34,473 nt of DNA from Thiomicrorhabdus sp. (GCA_015487495.1 WFPP01000099.1:1-34473), one strand, 5' to 3'. Shown: positions 15,849-24,079, numbered from the stretch's first letter. A program made the numbers and translations. The notes: a model not told the origin generated them from the letters alone.

Positions 15849-18509
15849 ATGAGCGAACAGTTTATTGACCAAGATCCACAAGAAACACAAGAGTGGATTG
15901 ACGCTTTAGAAGCCGTTGTTTCTTTTGAAGGAAGTGACAAGGCACAGCATATTATTGCAACGCTAATTGAAAAAGCACGTGTGCACGGAATTGACATTCC
16001 TTATTCTGCCAATACACCGTATGTGAATACGATTTCGGAAGAGCAGCAGGAAAACTACCCTGGTAACCTTCAAATAGAGTCTAAAATTCGTGCGATTTTG
16101 CGATGGAATGCGATGGCAATTGTTTCAGGTGCGAATAAAAAGACCAGTGTAGGGGGGCATATTGCCTCTTACGCATCAAGCTGTACTTTGTATGAAGTTG
16201 GAATGAATCATTTCTTTAAAGGGCCTAAGCATCCACAGGGCGCGGATATGATTTTTTTTCAGGGGCATACCGCTCCAGGGATGTATGCACGCTCTTTTAT
16301 GGAGGGGCGTTTAACACAAGAGCAGTTACGTAACTATCGTCAGGAAGTAGGGGGCAATGGGTTGTCCTCCTATCCTCACCCGTGGTTAATGAGTGATTAC
16401 TGGCAGTTTCCAACGGTTTCAATGGGGCTTGGACCTTTAATGGCGATTTACCAGGCTCGTTTTATGAAATATATGGATGCACGTGGATTGGCAAAAACGG
16501 ATGGACGTAAAGTCTGGGCTTTTTTAGGCGATGGGGAAATGGATGAACCTGAATCGCGTGGTGCATTGCAGTTAGCTAAGCGCGAAAAACTGGATAACCT
16601 TGTCTTTGTTATTAATTGCAACCTTCAACGTTTGGATGGCCCGGTTCGTGGAAATGACAGCATTATTCAAGAGTTGGAAGGGGTCTTTCGTGGAGCAGGC
16701 TGGGCGGTTGTTAAGGTTATTTGGGGATCCGGTTGGGATAGGTTGCTTAAAAAAGACACAACAGGCAAGCTCATCGAGCGTATGGGCGAAGTGGTCGATG
16801 GTGAGTATCAAGGCTATAAAGCAAAAGACGGTGCATTTGTTCGAGAGCATTTCTTTGGAAAATACCCTGAAACCGCAGCTTTGGTTGCGGACATGAGCGA
16901 TGATGAAATTTTTAAATTAACACGAGGAGGGCACTCTCCACGCAAGGTTTACAATGCTTATAAACGTGCCGAAGCAACTAAAGGGCAACCTACGGTTATT
17001 TTGGCGAAAACTGTTAAAGGGTATGGCATGGGGCCTTATGGTGAATCGGCCAATAATGCACACCAACAGAAAAAGCTGGATAATGAAGGGCTTAAATATT
17101 TCCGTGATCGTTTTGCGATTCCATTTTCGGACGAAGATTTGGAAAAGCAAGTGCCTTATTATGTTCCAGAAGAAAACTCTGATGTCATGGCTTATATGAA
17201 GGAACGCCGTGAAAAATTGGGGGGCTCTTTGCCAGCACGTTTTGATCATGCAGAAAAGTTACCTGTTCCTGATTTGTCTACCTTTAAAATGTTAACGGAT
17301 GGAACGGGTGAGCGAGAAATGTCAACTACAATGGCGTTTGTTCGTATTATCTCGATTTTATTGCGTGATAAAGTATTGGGGCCTCGTGTTGTTCCTATTA
17401 TTCCAGATGAAGCGCGTACTTTTGGGATGGAGGGGTTATTCCGTCAAGTGGGTATTTATGATCCTGCGGGGCAGCTGTATGAGCCAATGGATAATGACCA
17501 GTTGATGTGGTACAAAGAATCGTCCAATGGTCAGGTATTTGAAGAGGGAATTAATGAAGCGGGTGCAATGGCAAACTGGATTGCGGCCTCAACGGCTTAT
17601 GCAAATTATGGCGTAAGCATGATTCCTTTTTATATTTACTATTCCATGTTTGGTTTTCAGCGTATTGGAGATTTGGCATGGGCCGCTGGAGACTCTCGTG
17701 CGCGGGGCTTTCTTATTGGTGGTACGGCGGGTCGAACAACTTTGGAAGGAGAGGGGTTGCAACACCAGGATGGTCATAATTTAATTCAATATGACCACAT
17801 TCCAAACTGTTTAACGTATGATCCTACCTTTGCATTTGAAATGGCTGTGATTATTCGTGATGGAATTAAACGCATGTTTAGAAATAAAGAAGATGTGTTC
17901 TATTACATTACGGCGATGAATGAAAATTACACGCACCCTGCCATGCCGGAAGGTTCGGAAGAGGACATTTTAAAAGGTTTGTATCAATTTAAAAAAACCA
18001 AATCAGAGCATAAAAATAAAGTGCAGTTAATGGGGTCGGGCACGATTTTACGTGAAGTCATTGCTGCCGCAGAACTGCTTGAAAAAGAGTGGAATGTCGC
18101 CGCTGATATTTGGGGGGTGCCGAGCTTTAATTTATTACGTCGTGAAGGGATTGAAGCGGTTCGCTGGAACACATTACACCCAACTGAAACGCCTAAAATT
18201 CCATTTGTAACGCAAAAACTGTCTAGTTCAAAAGGGCCTTTTGTTGTGGCAACGGATTATATTCGTGATTTTCCAGAGCGCATTCGTCAATATGTTCCGG
18301 GAGAGTATTATGTGTTGGGTACGGATGGGTTTGGTCGTTCGGATACGCGAGAGCAATTACGTAGCTTCTTTGAAGTAAATCGTTATTATGTTGTGGTGGA
18401 GGCGCTTAAAGCGTTGGCGGATGCTGATAGCATTAAAGCCGATGTGGTGGCAAAAGCCATTAAAATATATGGCATTGACAGCGAAAAAGTGTATCCAGTA
18501 CATGCATGA
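15849..18509 (+). CDS. aceE: Pyruvate dehydrogenase E1 component (homodimeric)
   Basis: About 886 residues, the size of the single-chain gammaproteobacterial E1. It decarboxylates pyruvate with TPP and reductively acetylates the lipoyl group of AceF. Seen: N-terminal QETQEWIDALEAVV, GGHIASYAS, the TPP-binding GDGEMDEPES followed by NLVFVINCNLQRLDGPVRGN, KTVKGYGMG, the transketolase-like RIGDLAWAAGD...GRTTLEGEGLQHQDGHN, and the C-terminal DGFGRSDTREQLR. The frame extends to a TTG at 15822; the ATG at 15849 (MSEQFIDQDPQETQEW) matches E. coli and has GAGG about 10 bases upstream. It is separated from aceF by an intrinsic terminator, so E1 and E2 levels may differ. Confidence 0.97.
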   Translation: MSEQFIDQDPQETQEWIDALEAVVSFEGSDKAQHIIATLIEKARVHGIDIPYSANTPYVNTISEEQQENYPGNLQIESKIRAILRWNAMAIVSGANKKTSVGGHIASYASSCTLYEVGMNHFFKGPKHPQGADMIFFQGHTAPGMYARSFMEGRLTQEQLRNYRQEVGGNGLSSYPHPWLMSDYWQFPTVSMGLGPLMAIYQARFMKYMDARGLAKTDGRKVWAFLGDGEMDEPESRGALQLAKREKLDNLVFVINCNLQRLDGPVRGNDSIIQELEGVFRGAGWAVVKVIWGSGWDRLLKKDTTGKLIERMGEVVDGEYQGYKAKDGAFVREHFFGKYPETAALVADMSDDEIFKLTRGGHSPRKVYNAYKRAEATKGQPTVILAKTVKGYGMGPYGESANNAHQQKKLDNEGLKYFRDRFAIPFSDEDLEKQVPYYVPEENSDVMAYMKERREKLGGSLPARFDHAEKLPVPDLSTFKMLTDGTGEREMSTTMAFVRIISILLRDKVLGPRVVPIIPDEARTFGMEGLFRQVGIYDPAGQLYEPMDNDQLMWYKESSNGQVFEEGINEAGAMANWIAASTAYANYGVSMIPFYIYYSMFGFQRIGDLAWAAGDSRARGFLIGGTAGRTTLEGEGLQHQDGHNLIQYDHIPNCLTYDPTFAFEMAVIIRDGIKRMFRNKEDVFYYITAMNENYTHPAMPEGSEEDILKGLYQFKKTKSEHKNKVQLMGSGTILREVIAAAELLEKEWNVAADIWGVPSFNLLRREGIEAVRWNTLHPTETPKIPFVTQKLSSSKGPFVVATDYIRDFPERIRQYVPGEYYVLGTDGFGRSDTREQLRSFFEVNRYYVVVEALKALADADSIKADVVAKAIKIYGIDSEKVYPVHA

Positions 18510-18515
18510 TTTGAG

Positions 18516-18547
18516 AAAGCCGCAGAGTAAAATTGTGCGGCTTTTTT
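18516..18547 (+). terminator. Intrinsic terminator between aceE and aceF
   Basis: AAAGCCGCA (18516-18524) pairs with TGCGGCTTT (18536-18544), followed by more T. It starts 6 bases after the aceE stop and lies 70 bases before the aceF ATG. It either sets partial readthrough or separates two transcripts. Confidence 0.75.
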
Positions 18548-18616
18548 ATTTTTAACTTTTATAAAAATACCCATTGGCTTTGGTGAGTCGATGGCTTTTT
18601 CTAGGAAAACGATATT

Positions 18617-19927
18617 ATGGCGACACAGCAAATTAATATTCCTGATATTGGTGACTTTGATTCGGTTGAAGTGATTGAAGTTTTGGTTTCAGAAGGTGAC
18701 GTAGTTGCGGTTGATGATTCACTTTTAACATTAGAGTCGGATAAAGCCACTATGGAGATTCCTTCTCCTGTGGCCGGAACGGTTACCAAAGTGGTTGTTT
18801 CGGTTGGAGATCGTGTTGCAGAAGGTGATTATGTGCTTGATATTGAGGTTTCTTCTGAAGCAACCCCGACAGAAGCGCAGCCGGCCCAACCATCAGAAAA
18901 AGGGAATGCAGAGAAAGCATCGGAAGTGGTGATGACACCAGTGCCACCAACATCACCAGAGCCTTCTAAACCCGTACTTGGTTCTTCTGTTACAGAACCG
19001 GTCAATGTTCAAACAATGGGAGCGGTTTCTCATGCCTCACCATCGGTTCGGGCTTTTGCCCGAAAATTAGGGGTCGACTTAACACTTGTCTCTGGTTCGG
19101 GGCCAAAAGGACGCGTGTTACAAACGGATGTCGAGGCATTAATTAAATCGGTTATGCAAGGAGGGGCAACGTCCTCTAGTGCAACGAGTACTGGTATTCC
19201 GCCTGTTCCAGCAATTGATTTTAGTCAATTTGGTGAGACAACAACGGAAGAACTGGGGCGCATTAAAAAGATTTCAGGCAAGTTTTTACATGCCAGTTGG
19301 TTAAATGTACCCCATGTAACACAGTTTGACGAATGTGATATTACTGAGATGGATCAGTTCCGTAAAGATCAAAAAGCCGTGGCAGAAAAGCAAGGGATTA
19401 AGCTGACTCCTTTGGTGTTTGTGATGAAAGCCGTTGTTAAAGCTTTGCAAGACTTCCCAGCCTTTAATGCATCCTTGAGTGCTGATGGTCAATCCATTAT
19501 TAAAAAAGGCTATTACAATATCGGTATTGCCGTGGATACGCCTAATGGATTAATGGTTCCTGTGGTGAAAGGCGTTGATCAAAAAGGCATTTATGATTTA
19601 TCTCGTGATTTAATGGAAATCTCTGCCAAGGCACGTGAAGGTAAACTGTCTGTAGCAGATATGTCGGGCGGAAGTTTTACGATTTCCAGTTTGGGAGGCA
19701 TTGGAGGAACTCAATTTACTCCAATCGTAAATGCTCCTGAAGTGGCTATCATGGGCCTTTCAAAAGCAAAAATGCAACCAGTTTGGAATGGAACAGAGTT
19801 TGTCCCACGTCTTATAATGCCATTCAGTGTCTCTTATGATCACCGAGCCATTGATGGTGCCGAAGGCGTTCGTTTTACGACCACGGTTGGTCGCTATTTA
19901 TCTGATTTACGTCAGCTAATTTTATAG
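18617..19927 (+). CDS. aceF: Pyruvate dehydrogenase E2, dihydrolipoamide acetyltransferase
   Basis: 436 residues. Single N-terminal lipoyl domain (about 1-78) with the lipoylated Lys43 in ESDKATMEIPS, then an Ala/Pro/Glu-rich linker, a peripheral subunit-binding domain (SPSVRAFARKLGVDLTLVSGSGPKGRVL, about 139-170), and the CoA-acyltransferase core ending in the catalytic DHRAIDG (408-414). E. coli AceF has three lipoyl domains, so this is the short form. The lipoyl domain is closely similar to that fused to LpdA. AGGAAA lies upstream of the ATG, and lpdA follows after 13 bases. Confidence 0.97.
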   Translation: MATQQINIPDIGDFDSVEVIEVLVSEGDVVAVDDSLLTLESDKATMEIPSPVAGTVTKVVVSVGDRVAEGDYVLDIEVSSEATPTEAQPAQPSEKGNAEKASEVVMTPVPPTSPEPSKPVLGSSVTEPVNVQTMGAVSHASPSVRAFARKLGVDLTLVSGSGPKGRVLQTDVEALIKSVMQGGATSSSATSTGIPPVPAIDFSQFGETTTEELGRIKKISGKFLHASWLNVPHVTQFDECDITEMDQFRKDQKAVAEKQGIKLTPLVFVMKAVVKALQDFPAFNASLSADGQSIIKKGYYNIGIAVDTPNGLMVPVVKGVDQKGIYDLSRDLMEISAKAREGKLSVADMSGGSFTISSLGGIGGTQFTPIVNAPEVAIMGLSKAKMQPVWNGTEFVPRLIMPFSVSYDHRAIDGAEGVRFTTTVGRYLSDLRQLIL

Positions 19928-19940
19928 TCGGGAGCAAAAA

Positions 19941-21731
19941 ATGAGTAAAGTAGTTGATATTGTTGTTCCTGATATTGGGGATTTTGCAGAAGTCGATGTG
20001 ATAGAGGTATTGGTGACGGCTGGTGATGAAGTCGCACAAGATGATTCTTTGATTACTTTGGAGTCTGATAAGGCCACAATGGAAATTCCAGCTCCTTTTG
20101 CAGGTAAAATTGTGTCATTCTCTGTTGCCGTTGGCGATAAGGTGGCAGAAGGGTCGATTATTGGTACGATGGAAATAGCCAGTGCCGATTCCGTTGCGGC
20201 CAATGTAGAAACATCGGTAAAAAACAGTGAAACACAACAATTTGAGCCATTGGAAGAAAAAGAGGGACCTGTTGCAGTGTCCATTTCGGATTTGCCAGAA
20301 GCGGATATTCAATGTGAGGTTTTGGTTTTAGGCTCAGGTCCAGGTGGCTATACAGCAGCATTTCGTGCGGCAGATCTTGGTAAAAAGGTGGTGATGGTTG
20401 AGCGTTATAATGCCATTGGTGGCGTCTGTTTAAATGTGGGTTGCATTCCATCTAAAGCATTGTTGCACATGTCTGTGGTATTAAATGAAACTCGGGAAAT
20501 GTCATCGCATGGCATTACCTTTCAAGAACCTGAAATTGATATTGATAAAATTCGGGCTTATAAAGAGAGCGTCATTGGTAAATTAACGGGTGGGTTAGCT
20601 GGATTAGCCAAAGCGCGTAATGTTGATATTGTAAACGGGTATGGCAAATTTAGTTCAGCCAATTCGGTTACGGTTGAATTAACCGAGGGAGGGACTCAAA
20701 CCATTGCTTTTGAGCATGCCATTATTGCGGCAGGTTCCCGTGTGGTAAAACTGCCCTTTATTCCACACGATGATCCAAGAGTGATGGATTCTACTGATGC
20801 ACTTGAGCTGGAAGAGATACCTAAACGTCTTTTAGTGATCGGAGGGGGGATAATTGGCCTTGAAATGGCACAAGTGTACGACTCTTTTGGTTCGGATATT
20901 ACGGTGGTTGAGCTGGGAGACACCATTATTCCCGGTGCGGATAAAGACATCACCAAACCGTTGCTTAAAAAGATTCAAAAAAAATATGAAAATATTTATT
21001 TAAACTCCAAAGTCACTCATGTTGAGGCCACAGAGAGTGGATTGGTTGTCTCTTTTGAAGGAGCCAAGTGTCCTGAGAAAGACACTTTCGACCGTGTACT
21101 TGTTGCCGTTGGACGTGCTCCAAATGGCACACTGATAGATGCTGAAAAAGCAGGGGTTAGAGTGAATGATTGGGGGTTTATTGAAGTCGATGAGCGTCAA
21201 AAAACCAATGTGGATCATATTTATGCCATTGGCGATATTGTGGGGCAACCAATGTTGGCGCACAAAGCGGTTCATGAAGGAAAGGTTGCCGCAGAGGTGA
21301 TAAGTGGAATGCCAAGTGCGTTTACGCCAATGGGCATTCCATCAGTGGCGTATACCGATCCAGAAGTCGCTTGGGCGGGTAAAACTGAACAAGAGCTGAA
21401 GGACGAAGGCATCGAATACGAAAAAGGCGCATTCCCTTGGGTCGCATCTGGTCGTAGCTTGAGCTTGGGACGAGATGAAGGCCTGACCAAAGCCATGTTT
21501 TGTGCGAAAACCCATCGTTTATTGGGGTGTGGAATGGTGGGCCCTAATGCGGGTGAGTTAATTGCCGAAGCGATGTTGGCGATTGAAATGGGTGCGGATA
21601 TGCAAGACATTGGTTTAACCATTCATCCACATCCAACGTTATCCGAAACATTCTGCTTTGCAGCAGAGATGGCTGAAGGAACGATTACGGATTTAATGCC
21701 TCCTAAAGCTAAAAAGAAGAAGTCGCGATAA
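19941..21731 (+). CDS. lpdA: Dihydrolipoamide dehydrogenase E3 with N-terminal lipoyl domain
   Basis: 596 residues, about 120 more than a plain E3. Residues 1-80 are a lipoyl domain (Lys44 in ESDKATMEIPA). A linker of about 40 residues leads to the flavoprotein. Seen there: FAD-binding VLGSGPGGYTAAFRA, the redox disulfide CLNVGC (Cys163/Cys168), NAD-binding IGGGIIGLEMA, AIGDIVGQPMLAHKA, and the C-terminal HPHPTLSE with the catalytic His-Glu. It reoxidises dihydrolipoyl groups with NAD+. Lipoyl-E3 fusions are known in several beta- and gammaproteobacteria. A Lys-rich tail (PPKAKKKKSR) ends the protein. RBS GGGAG; last gene of the pdh operon. Confidence 0.97.
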   Translation: MSKVVDIVVPDIGDFAEVDVIEVLVTAGDEVAQDDSLITLESDKATMEIPAPFAGKIVSFSVAVGDKVAEGSIIGTMEIASADSVAANVETSVKNSETQQFEPLEEKEGPVAVSISDLPEADIQCEVLVLGSGPGGYTAAFRAADLGKKVVMVERYNAIGGVCLNVGCIPSKALLHMSVVLNETREMSSHGITFQEPEIDIDKIRAYKESVIGKLTGGLAGLAKARNVDIVNGYGKFSSANSVTVELTEGGTQTIAFEHAIIAAGSRVVKLPFIPHDDPRVMDSTDALELEEIPKRLLVIGGGIIGLEMAQVYDSFGSDITVVELGDTIIPGADKDITKPLLKKIQKKYENIYLNSKVTHVEATESGLVVSFEGAKCPEKDTFDRVLVAVGRAPNGTLIDAEKAGVRVNDWGFIEVDERQKTNVDHIYAIGDIVGQPMLAHKAVHEGKVAAEVISGMPSAFTPMGIPSVAYTDPEVAWAGKTEQELKDEGIEYEKGAFPWVASGRSLSLGRDEGLTKAMFCAKTHRLLGCGMVGPNAGELIAEAMLAIEMGADMQDIGLTIHPHPTLSETFCFAAEMAEGTITDLMPPKAKKKKSR

Positions 21732-21790
21732 GATTGACCATTTAGTAGGATTATCGGTTCTATCTATTTTTGACTTGTTTCTGTTGTATA

Positions 21791-21830
21791 AAAAAACCTG
21801 TTTAACTTTGTTGAGTTAAACAGGTTTTTT
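21791..21830 (+). terminator. Strong intrinsic terminator after lpdA
   Basis: Perfect 17-bp stem: AAAAAACCTGTTTAACT (21791-21807) pairs with 21814-21830 around a TTGTTG loop, and the T-run is part of the stem. It can also act on the other strand. Confidence 0.9.
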
Positions 21831-21900
21831 TATGTGCTTTAGCAGGAGGTAGGAGAGTATAGGCAGGGGAATAGTTATAAAAAAATAGGTAAAATATCGA

Positions 21901-21930
21901 TTGATGTAAGATAAGATGCTTGGTTATAAT
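21901..21930 (+). promoter_or_regulatory. Candidate promoter abutting MITE copy B
   Basis: TTGATG (21901-21906), 18-base spacer, TATAAT (21925-21930). The final T of the -10 is the first base of the TTAA target duplication, so a transcript would begin inside the MITE and carry it as 5' leader of the PEP-CTERM gene. Confidence 0.5.
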
Positions 21931-21933
21931 TAA

Positions 21934-22032
21934 GAAAGTGCTGATTAAGTTTATTTTTTACTAGGAACAAGCATGCAAGTCATTGATTAATAAAATGACG
22001 AAAATGTTGATTGGGACTTAATCATAGATTCC
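21934..22032 (-). mobile_element. MITE-like element, copy B (99 bp, TTAA target duplication)
   Basis: Same length as copy A and inverted relative to it. TTAA flanks both ends (21930-21933 and 22033-22036). About 16 differences from copy A in 99 bases, counted by eye, clustered in the terminal repeats; the interior around 21977-22010 is identical. The IHF consensus is retained on the minus strand at 21976-21988. No coding capacity. Confidence 0.82.
21976..21988 (-). promoter_or_regulatory. Candidate IHF site inside MITE copy B
   Basis: The minus strand reads AATCAATGACTTG, a match to WATCAANNNNTTR. It lies about 55 bases downstream of the candidate -10 at 21925-21930. Confidence 0.5.
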
Positions 22033-22076
22033 TTAAAGAGAAAATTTTTTATAAATCTTCAGAAAAAGGGGGAAGT

Positions 22077-22763
22077 ATGAACTATTTTAAGCGAATGATA
22101 TGTGGCATCAGTTTTTCCTTAGTTGCATTGTTTTCAACCTCAGTATTTGCTGTGGTTGTTGAGTGGACTGATTGGCAATCTTCAACGTCAAATTCTGCAT
22201 TAGGTGTGATTGATTTAGGTTATGAAGTTGTTGATGTTGAATATATTGGTACAGGAACGCACGGGTTTGTAGAAACGGGTGCGGGAAGAAATTATTGGAC
22301 TGGAACGGCGTATATTAACGGAATGGTTGATAATGCACCAACAGCGGCAGACCTTATTGCTTTATACGGAGGGGGAACCGTTACCATTAATTTTTCTGAA
22401 ACCGTAACAGATCCTTTTTTGGCAATCAATAGTTGGAATGGTAATGTGGTCGAGTTTGGAGAACCGATTGCGTTTGATAGCTTTGGGCAAGGCTATTGGG
22501 GCAGTGGTTATCCGCAGATAAATGCGACTGGAACAGGATTTACTGGGGTTGGTGAGCTTCATGGCGTGTTGAGTTTTAAGGGTAATTACGATTCATTGAG
22601 TTTTACACACACTACTGAATATTGGCATGGCTTTACTGTGGGTGTGAGTCCGGTTCCTGAGCCATCAACATGGCTTTTATTTACATTAGGCACCGTTGGT
22701 ATGATATTTTGGGTTGGAATGAGACGAAAAGAGCAAAAAGAGACGGTTGCATTGCCTGCGTAA
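22077..22763 (+). CDS. PEP-CTERM sorting-domain surface protein
   Basis: 228 residues. The N-terminal signal peptide (basic NYFKRM, hydrophobic core, likely cleavage after STSVFA) is followed by a Gly/Thr/aromatic-rich beta-type domain of about 165 residues with a single GWNG/GYWGSGYP-like region and no recognised catalytic motif. The C-terminus is a textbook PEP-CTERM: VPEPST (193-198), a hydrophobic helix, then RRK. Such proteins are exported and processed by an exosortase in EpsH/XrtA-type systems, usually with exopolysaccharide; no exosortase is in the window. The frame runs upstream into the MITE (to 22011), but GGGGGAAG before the ATG at 22077 and the signal peptide fix the start. Ligand or function unknown. 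Confidence 0.9.
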   Translation: MNYFKRMICGISFSLVALFSTSVFAVVVEWTDWQSSTSNSALGVIDLGYEVVDVEYIGTGTHGFVETGAGRNYWTGTAYINGMVDNAPTAADLIALYGGGTVTINFSETVTDPFLAINSWNGNVVEFGEPIAFDSFGQGYWGSGYPQINATGTGFTGVGELHGVLSFKGNYDSLSFTHTTEYWHGFTVGVSPVPEPSTWLLFTLGTVGMIFWVGMRRKEQKETVALPA

Positions 22764-22790
22764 TGAGTTATTTAGGATTTTATTAGAATA

Positions 22791-22823
22791 AAAAAACCCA
22801 CTAACTTAGTTAGTGGGTTTTTT
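22791..22823. terminator. Bidirectional intrinsic terminator
   Basis: AAAAAACCCACTAAC (22791-22805) pairs perfectly with 22809-22823 around TTA, with T-runs on both strands. It ends the PEP-CTERM transcript and can also end the small membrane-protein transcript coming from the right. Confidence 0.9.
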
Positions 22824-22932
22824 GTTTTATGCCGTAATGCGCCGTAATGAGGGCTTTAGGAGAGTCTCTTTTTGGCGCATTATAATCATAACGTTTGCAA
22901 CGAATATTGATTTGTTGCAAGTCGGGATGATT

Positions 22933-23076
22933 TTAAATGGCGCTGATAATTGCGATATTAGAAATAGAAGCAATAAAGGCAAATACGGCAACAGGAATAA
23001 CGAGCATTTGTTTTAGAGCGCGTAATCCTGCAAAGGGACGTTTGTCTTTTTGTTTATTTCGTGAAAATTTTCTCAT
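22933..23076 (-). CDS. Small single-span membrane protein (47 aa), uncharacterised
   Basis: Reads from ATG at 23076 to TAA at 22933. The protein begins MRKFSRNKQKDKRPFAGLR and ends SISNIAIISAI. The first 23 residues are very basic (Arg/Lys-rich, cytoplasmic by the positive-inside rule); residues about 24-47 form one hydrophobic helix with an early Pro. Supporting signals: GAGGA nine bases before the ATG, a near-consensus promoter (TTGAAA-17-TATAAT) ending about 30 bases upstream, and a shared terminator downstream. I recognise no family. It could be a small membrane-protein partner or a leader-type peptide. Confidence 0.7.
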   Translation of the reverse strand: MRKFSRNKQKDKRPFAGLRALKQMLVIPVAVFAFIASISNIAIISAI

Positions 23077-23106
23077 TTTTATTATCCTCATTAATTTAAC
23101 TAGTGC

Positions 23107-23135
23107 ATTATAAGGATTGTTTATGGTTTTTTCAA
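23107..23135 (-). promoter_or_regulatory. Sigma70 promoter for the small membrane protein
   Basis: On the minus strand TTGAAA (23130-23135), 17-base spacer, perfect TATAAT (23107-23112). The predicted start near 23100 leaves a 5' UTR of about 24 bases that includes the GAGGA ribosome binding site. Confidence 0.72.
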
Positions 23136-23386
23136 GTTATTGATATAATTAGAAATCTTTTTCGTGTGTTTGAACGAATTATTATTTGATTATGCAGAGT
23201 TATTATTGATTAAATTGTTTGAATTTTAGGCAAGCCAAATTGTCGGCATCAAGGCCTTTTTTCGCAGGCGTAGAGTTGGATATGGCAAGAAAAGAGAAGC
23301 TGGAAAGTTGGCTTAGCTCCCTTAAGGTTTCTCAGAACGTCAAGCGGATTTAAATTAGGGCTTCTTTAAAGAGGTTTATTTGGCCA

Positions 23387-23418
23387 AAAAACATCCTGTT
23401 AAAAAACGGGATGTTTTT
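23387..23418. terminator. Terminator after slyD
   Basis: AAAAACATCC (23387-23396) pairs with GGATGTTTTT (23409-23418). T-runs lie on both strands. It lies 26 bases after the slyD stop and also could end a + strand transcript. Confidence 0.8.
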
Positions 23419-23443
23419 GTTTTAGAAGGGATGTTACCGTGGG

Positions 23444-23935
23444 TTACGCTTGTTCTTCATGTTGGTGGCCACCTGCACCGTGTGCATGGCCGTGTTCAAT
23501 TTCTTCGTTTGTTGCATCACGAACGTCAACCACTTCAACTTCAAAGGTCAAATCTAATCCAGCCATTGGGTGATTGCCATCAACAGTAACTTTATCATCT
23601 TCAATGGCTGTAATTTCAACAGAATGCGTTCCTTGTTCTGATTGTGCTTCAAAACGCATCCCAATTTCTAATGTTTCTACTCCTTGAAAAAGATCACTTG
23701 GAACGGTTTGAATTAATGCTTCAACACGTTCACCATAAGCGTCAGCAGCAGGGATGGTGACAGTAAATTTATCCGATGCTTTTTTACCTTCAAGTTCTTT
23801 TTCCAAACCTGGAATGAGGTTACCATTTCCATGCAGATAAGCCAGCGGCTTGCCATTAGAGGCATCCATTTGCTCACCTTTGGCATTGGTTAAGGTGTAT
23901 TCGATTTGTGCAACCTTGTTTTTTTCAATATTCAT
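23444..23935 (-). CDS. slyD: FKBP-type peptidyl-prolyl isomerase and metallochaperone SlyD
   Basis: 163 residues. The N-terminal FKBP domain is interrupted by the IF (insert-in-flap) chaperone domain. Visible: YLHGNGNLIPGLEKELEGKKASDKFTV, DAYGERVEALIQTVP, FEAQSEQGTHSVEITAIEDDKVTVDGNHPMAGLDLTFEVEVV. The C-terminus is a short His-rich tail (HGHAHGAGGHQHEE) like the Ni-binding tail of E. coli SlyD but much shorter. Cytosolic; assists folding and nickel delivery to hydrogenase in enterobacteria. RBS AAGGAA before the ATG at 23935. Monocistronic with its own terminator. Confidence 0.95.
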   Translation of the reverse strand: MNIEKNKVAQIEYTLTNAKGEQMDASNGKPLAYLHGNGNLIPGLEKELEGKKASDKFTVTIPAADAYGERVEALIQTVPSDLFQGVETLEIGMRFEAQSEQGTHSVEITAIEDDKVTVDGNHPMAGLDLTFEVEVVDVRDATNEEIEHGHAHGAGGHQHEEQA

Positions 23936-24029
23936 CTGTTGTTCCTTGTTTAGAAAGTAGTGGTGTTGGCATAATGGATATTTTTGTTTAATTCAGGGAA
24001 ATAACCTGTTTCATTCGGTGTCATTTGGT

Positions 24030-24079
24030 CTGTATCAGTGAAAATATCTCTAATTGTTTTCAAATAAGATATGATACAG
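24030..24079. promoter_or_regulatory. Long dyad between slyD and hemJ
   Basis: CTGTATCA (24030-24037) faces TGATACAG (24072-24079), extended inward by ATATCT/AGATAT. It lies in the divergent slyD/hemJ region, 57 bases before hemJ. Operator or leader structure; no known box recognised. Confidence 0.35.

Larger units (their letters stand above)
21732..22076. other. Intergenic region between lpdA and the PEP-CTERM gene
   Basis: 345 bases holding, in order, the lpdA terminator, a promoter (21901-21930), MITE copy B (21934-22032) and the RBS of the PEP-CTERM gene. No ORF. Confidence 0.7.
23077..23443. other. Intergenic region between the small membrane gene and slyD
   Basis: 367 bases: the promoter at 23107-23135, then about 250 bases with no supported gene. 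A 23-codon ORF (23282-23353, +) lacks a Shine-Dalgarno. The segment 23225-23380 is richer in GGA triplets and short complementary stretches than its surroundings and ends in the slyD terminator, so a small RNA is possible but unsupported. Confidence 0.5.

Noticed and set aside
22813-23016. 67-codon + strand ORF after the PEP-CTERM gene
   Set aside because: Begins inside the terminator hairpin, lacks a ribosome binding site and is antisense to the better-supported 47-residue gene.
23282-23353. 23-codon ORF (+) in the gap before slyD
   Set aside because: No Shine-Dalgarno and no clear promoter; kept only as a note on the region.
23355-23380. Possible degenerate MITE end (GGGCTTCTTTAAAGAGG)
   Set aside because: Similar to the right end GGGCTTATTCAGAGG only with a gap, and no matching left end or target duplication found.
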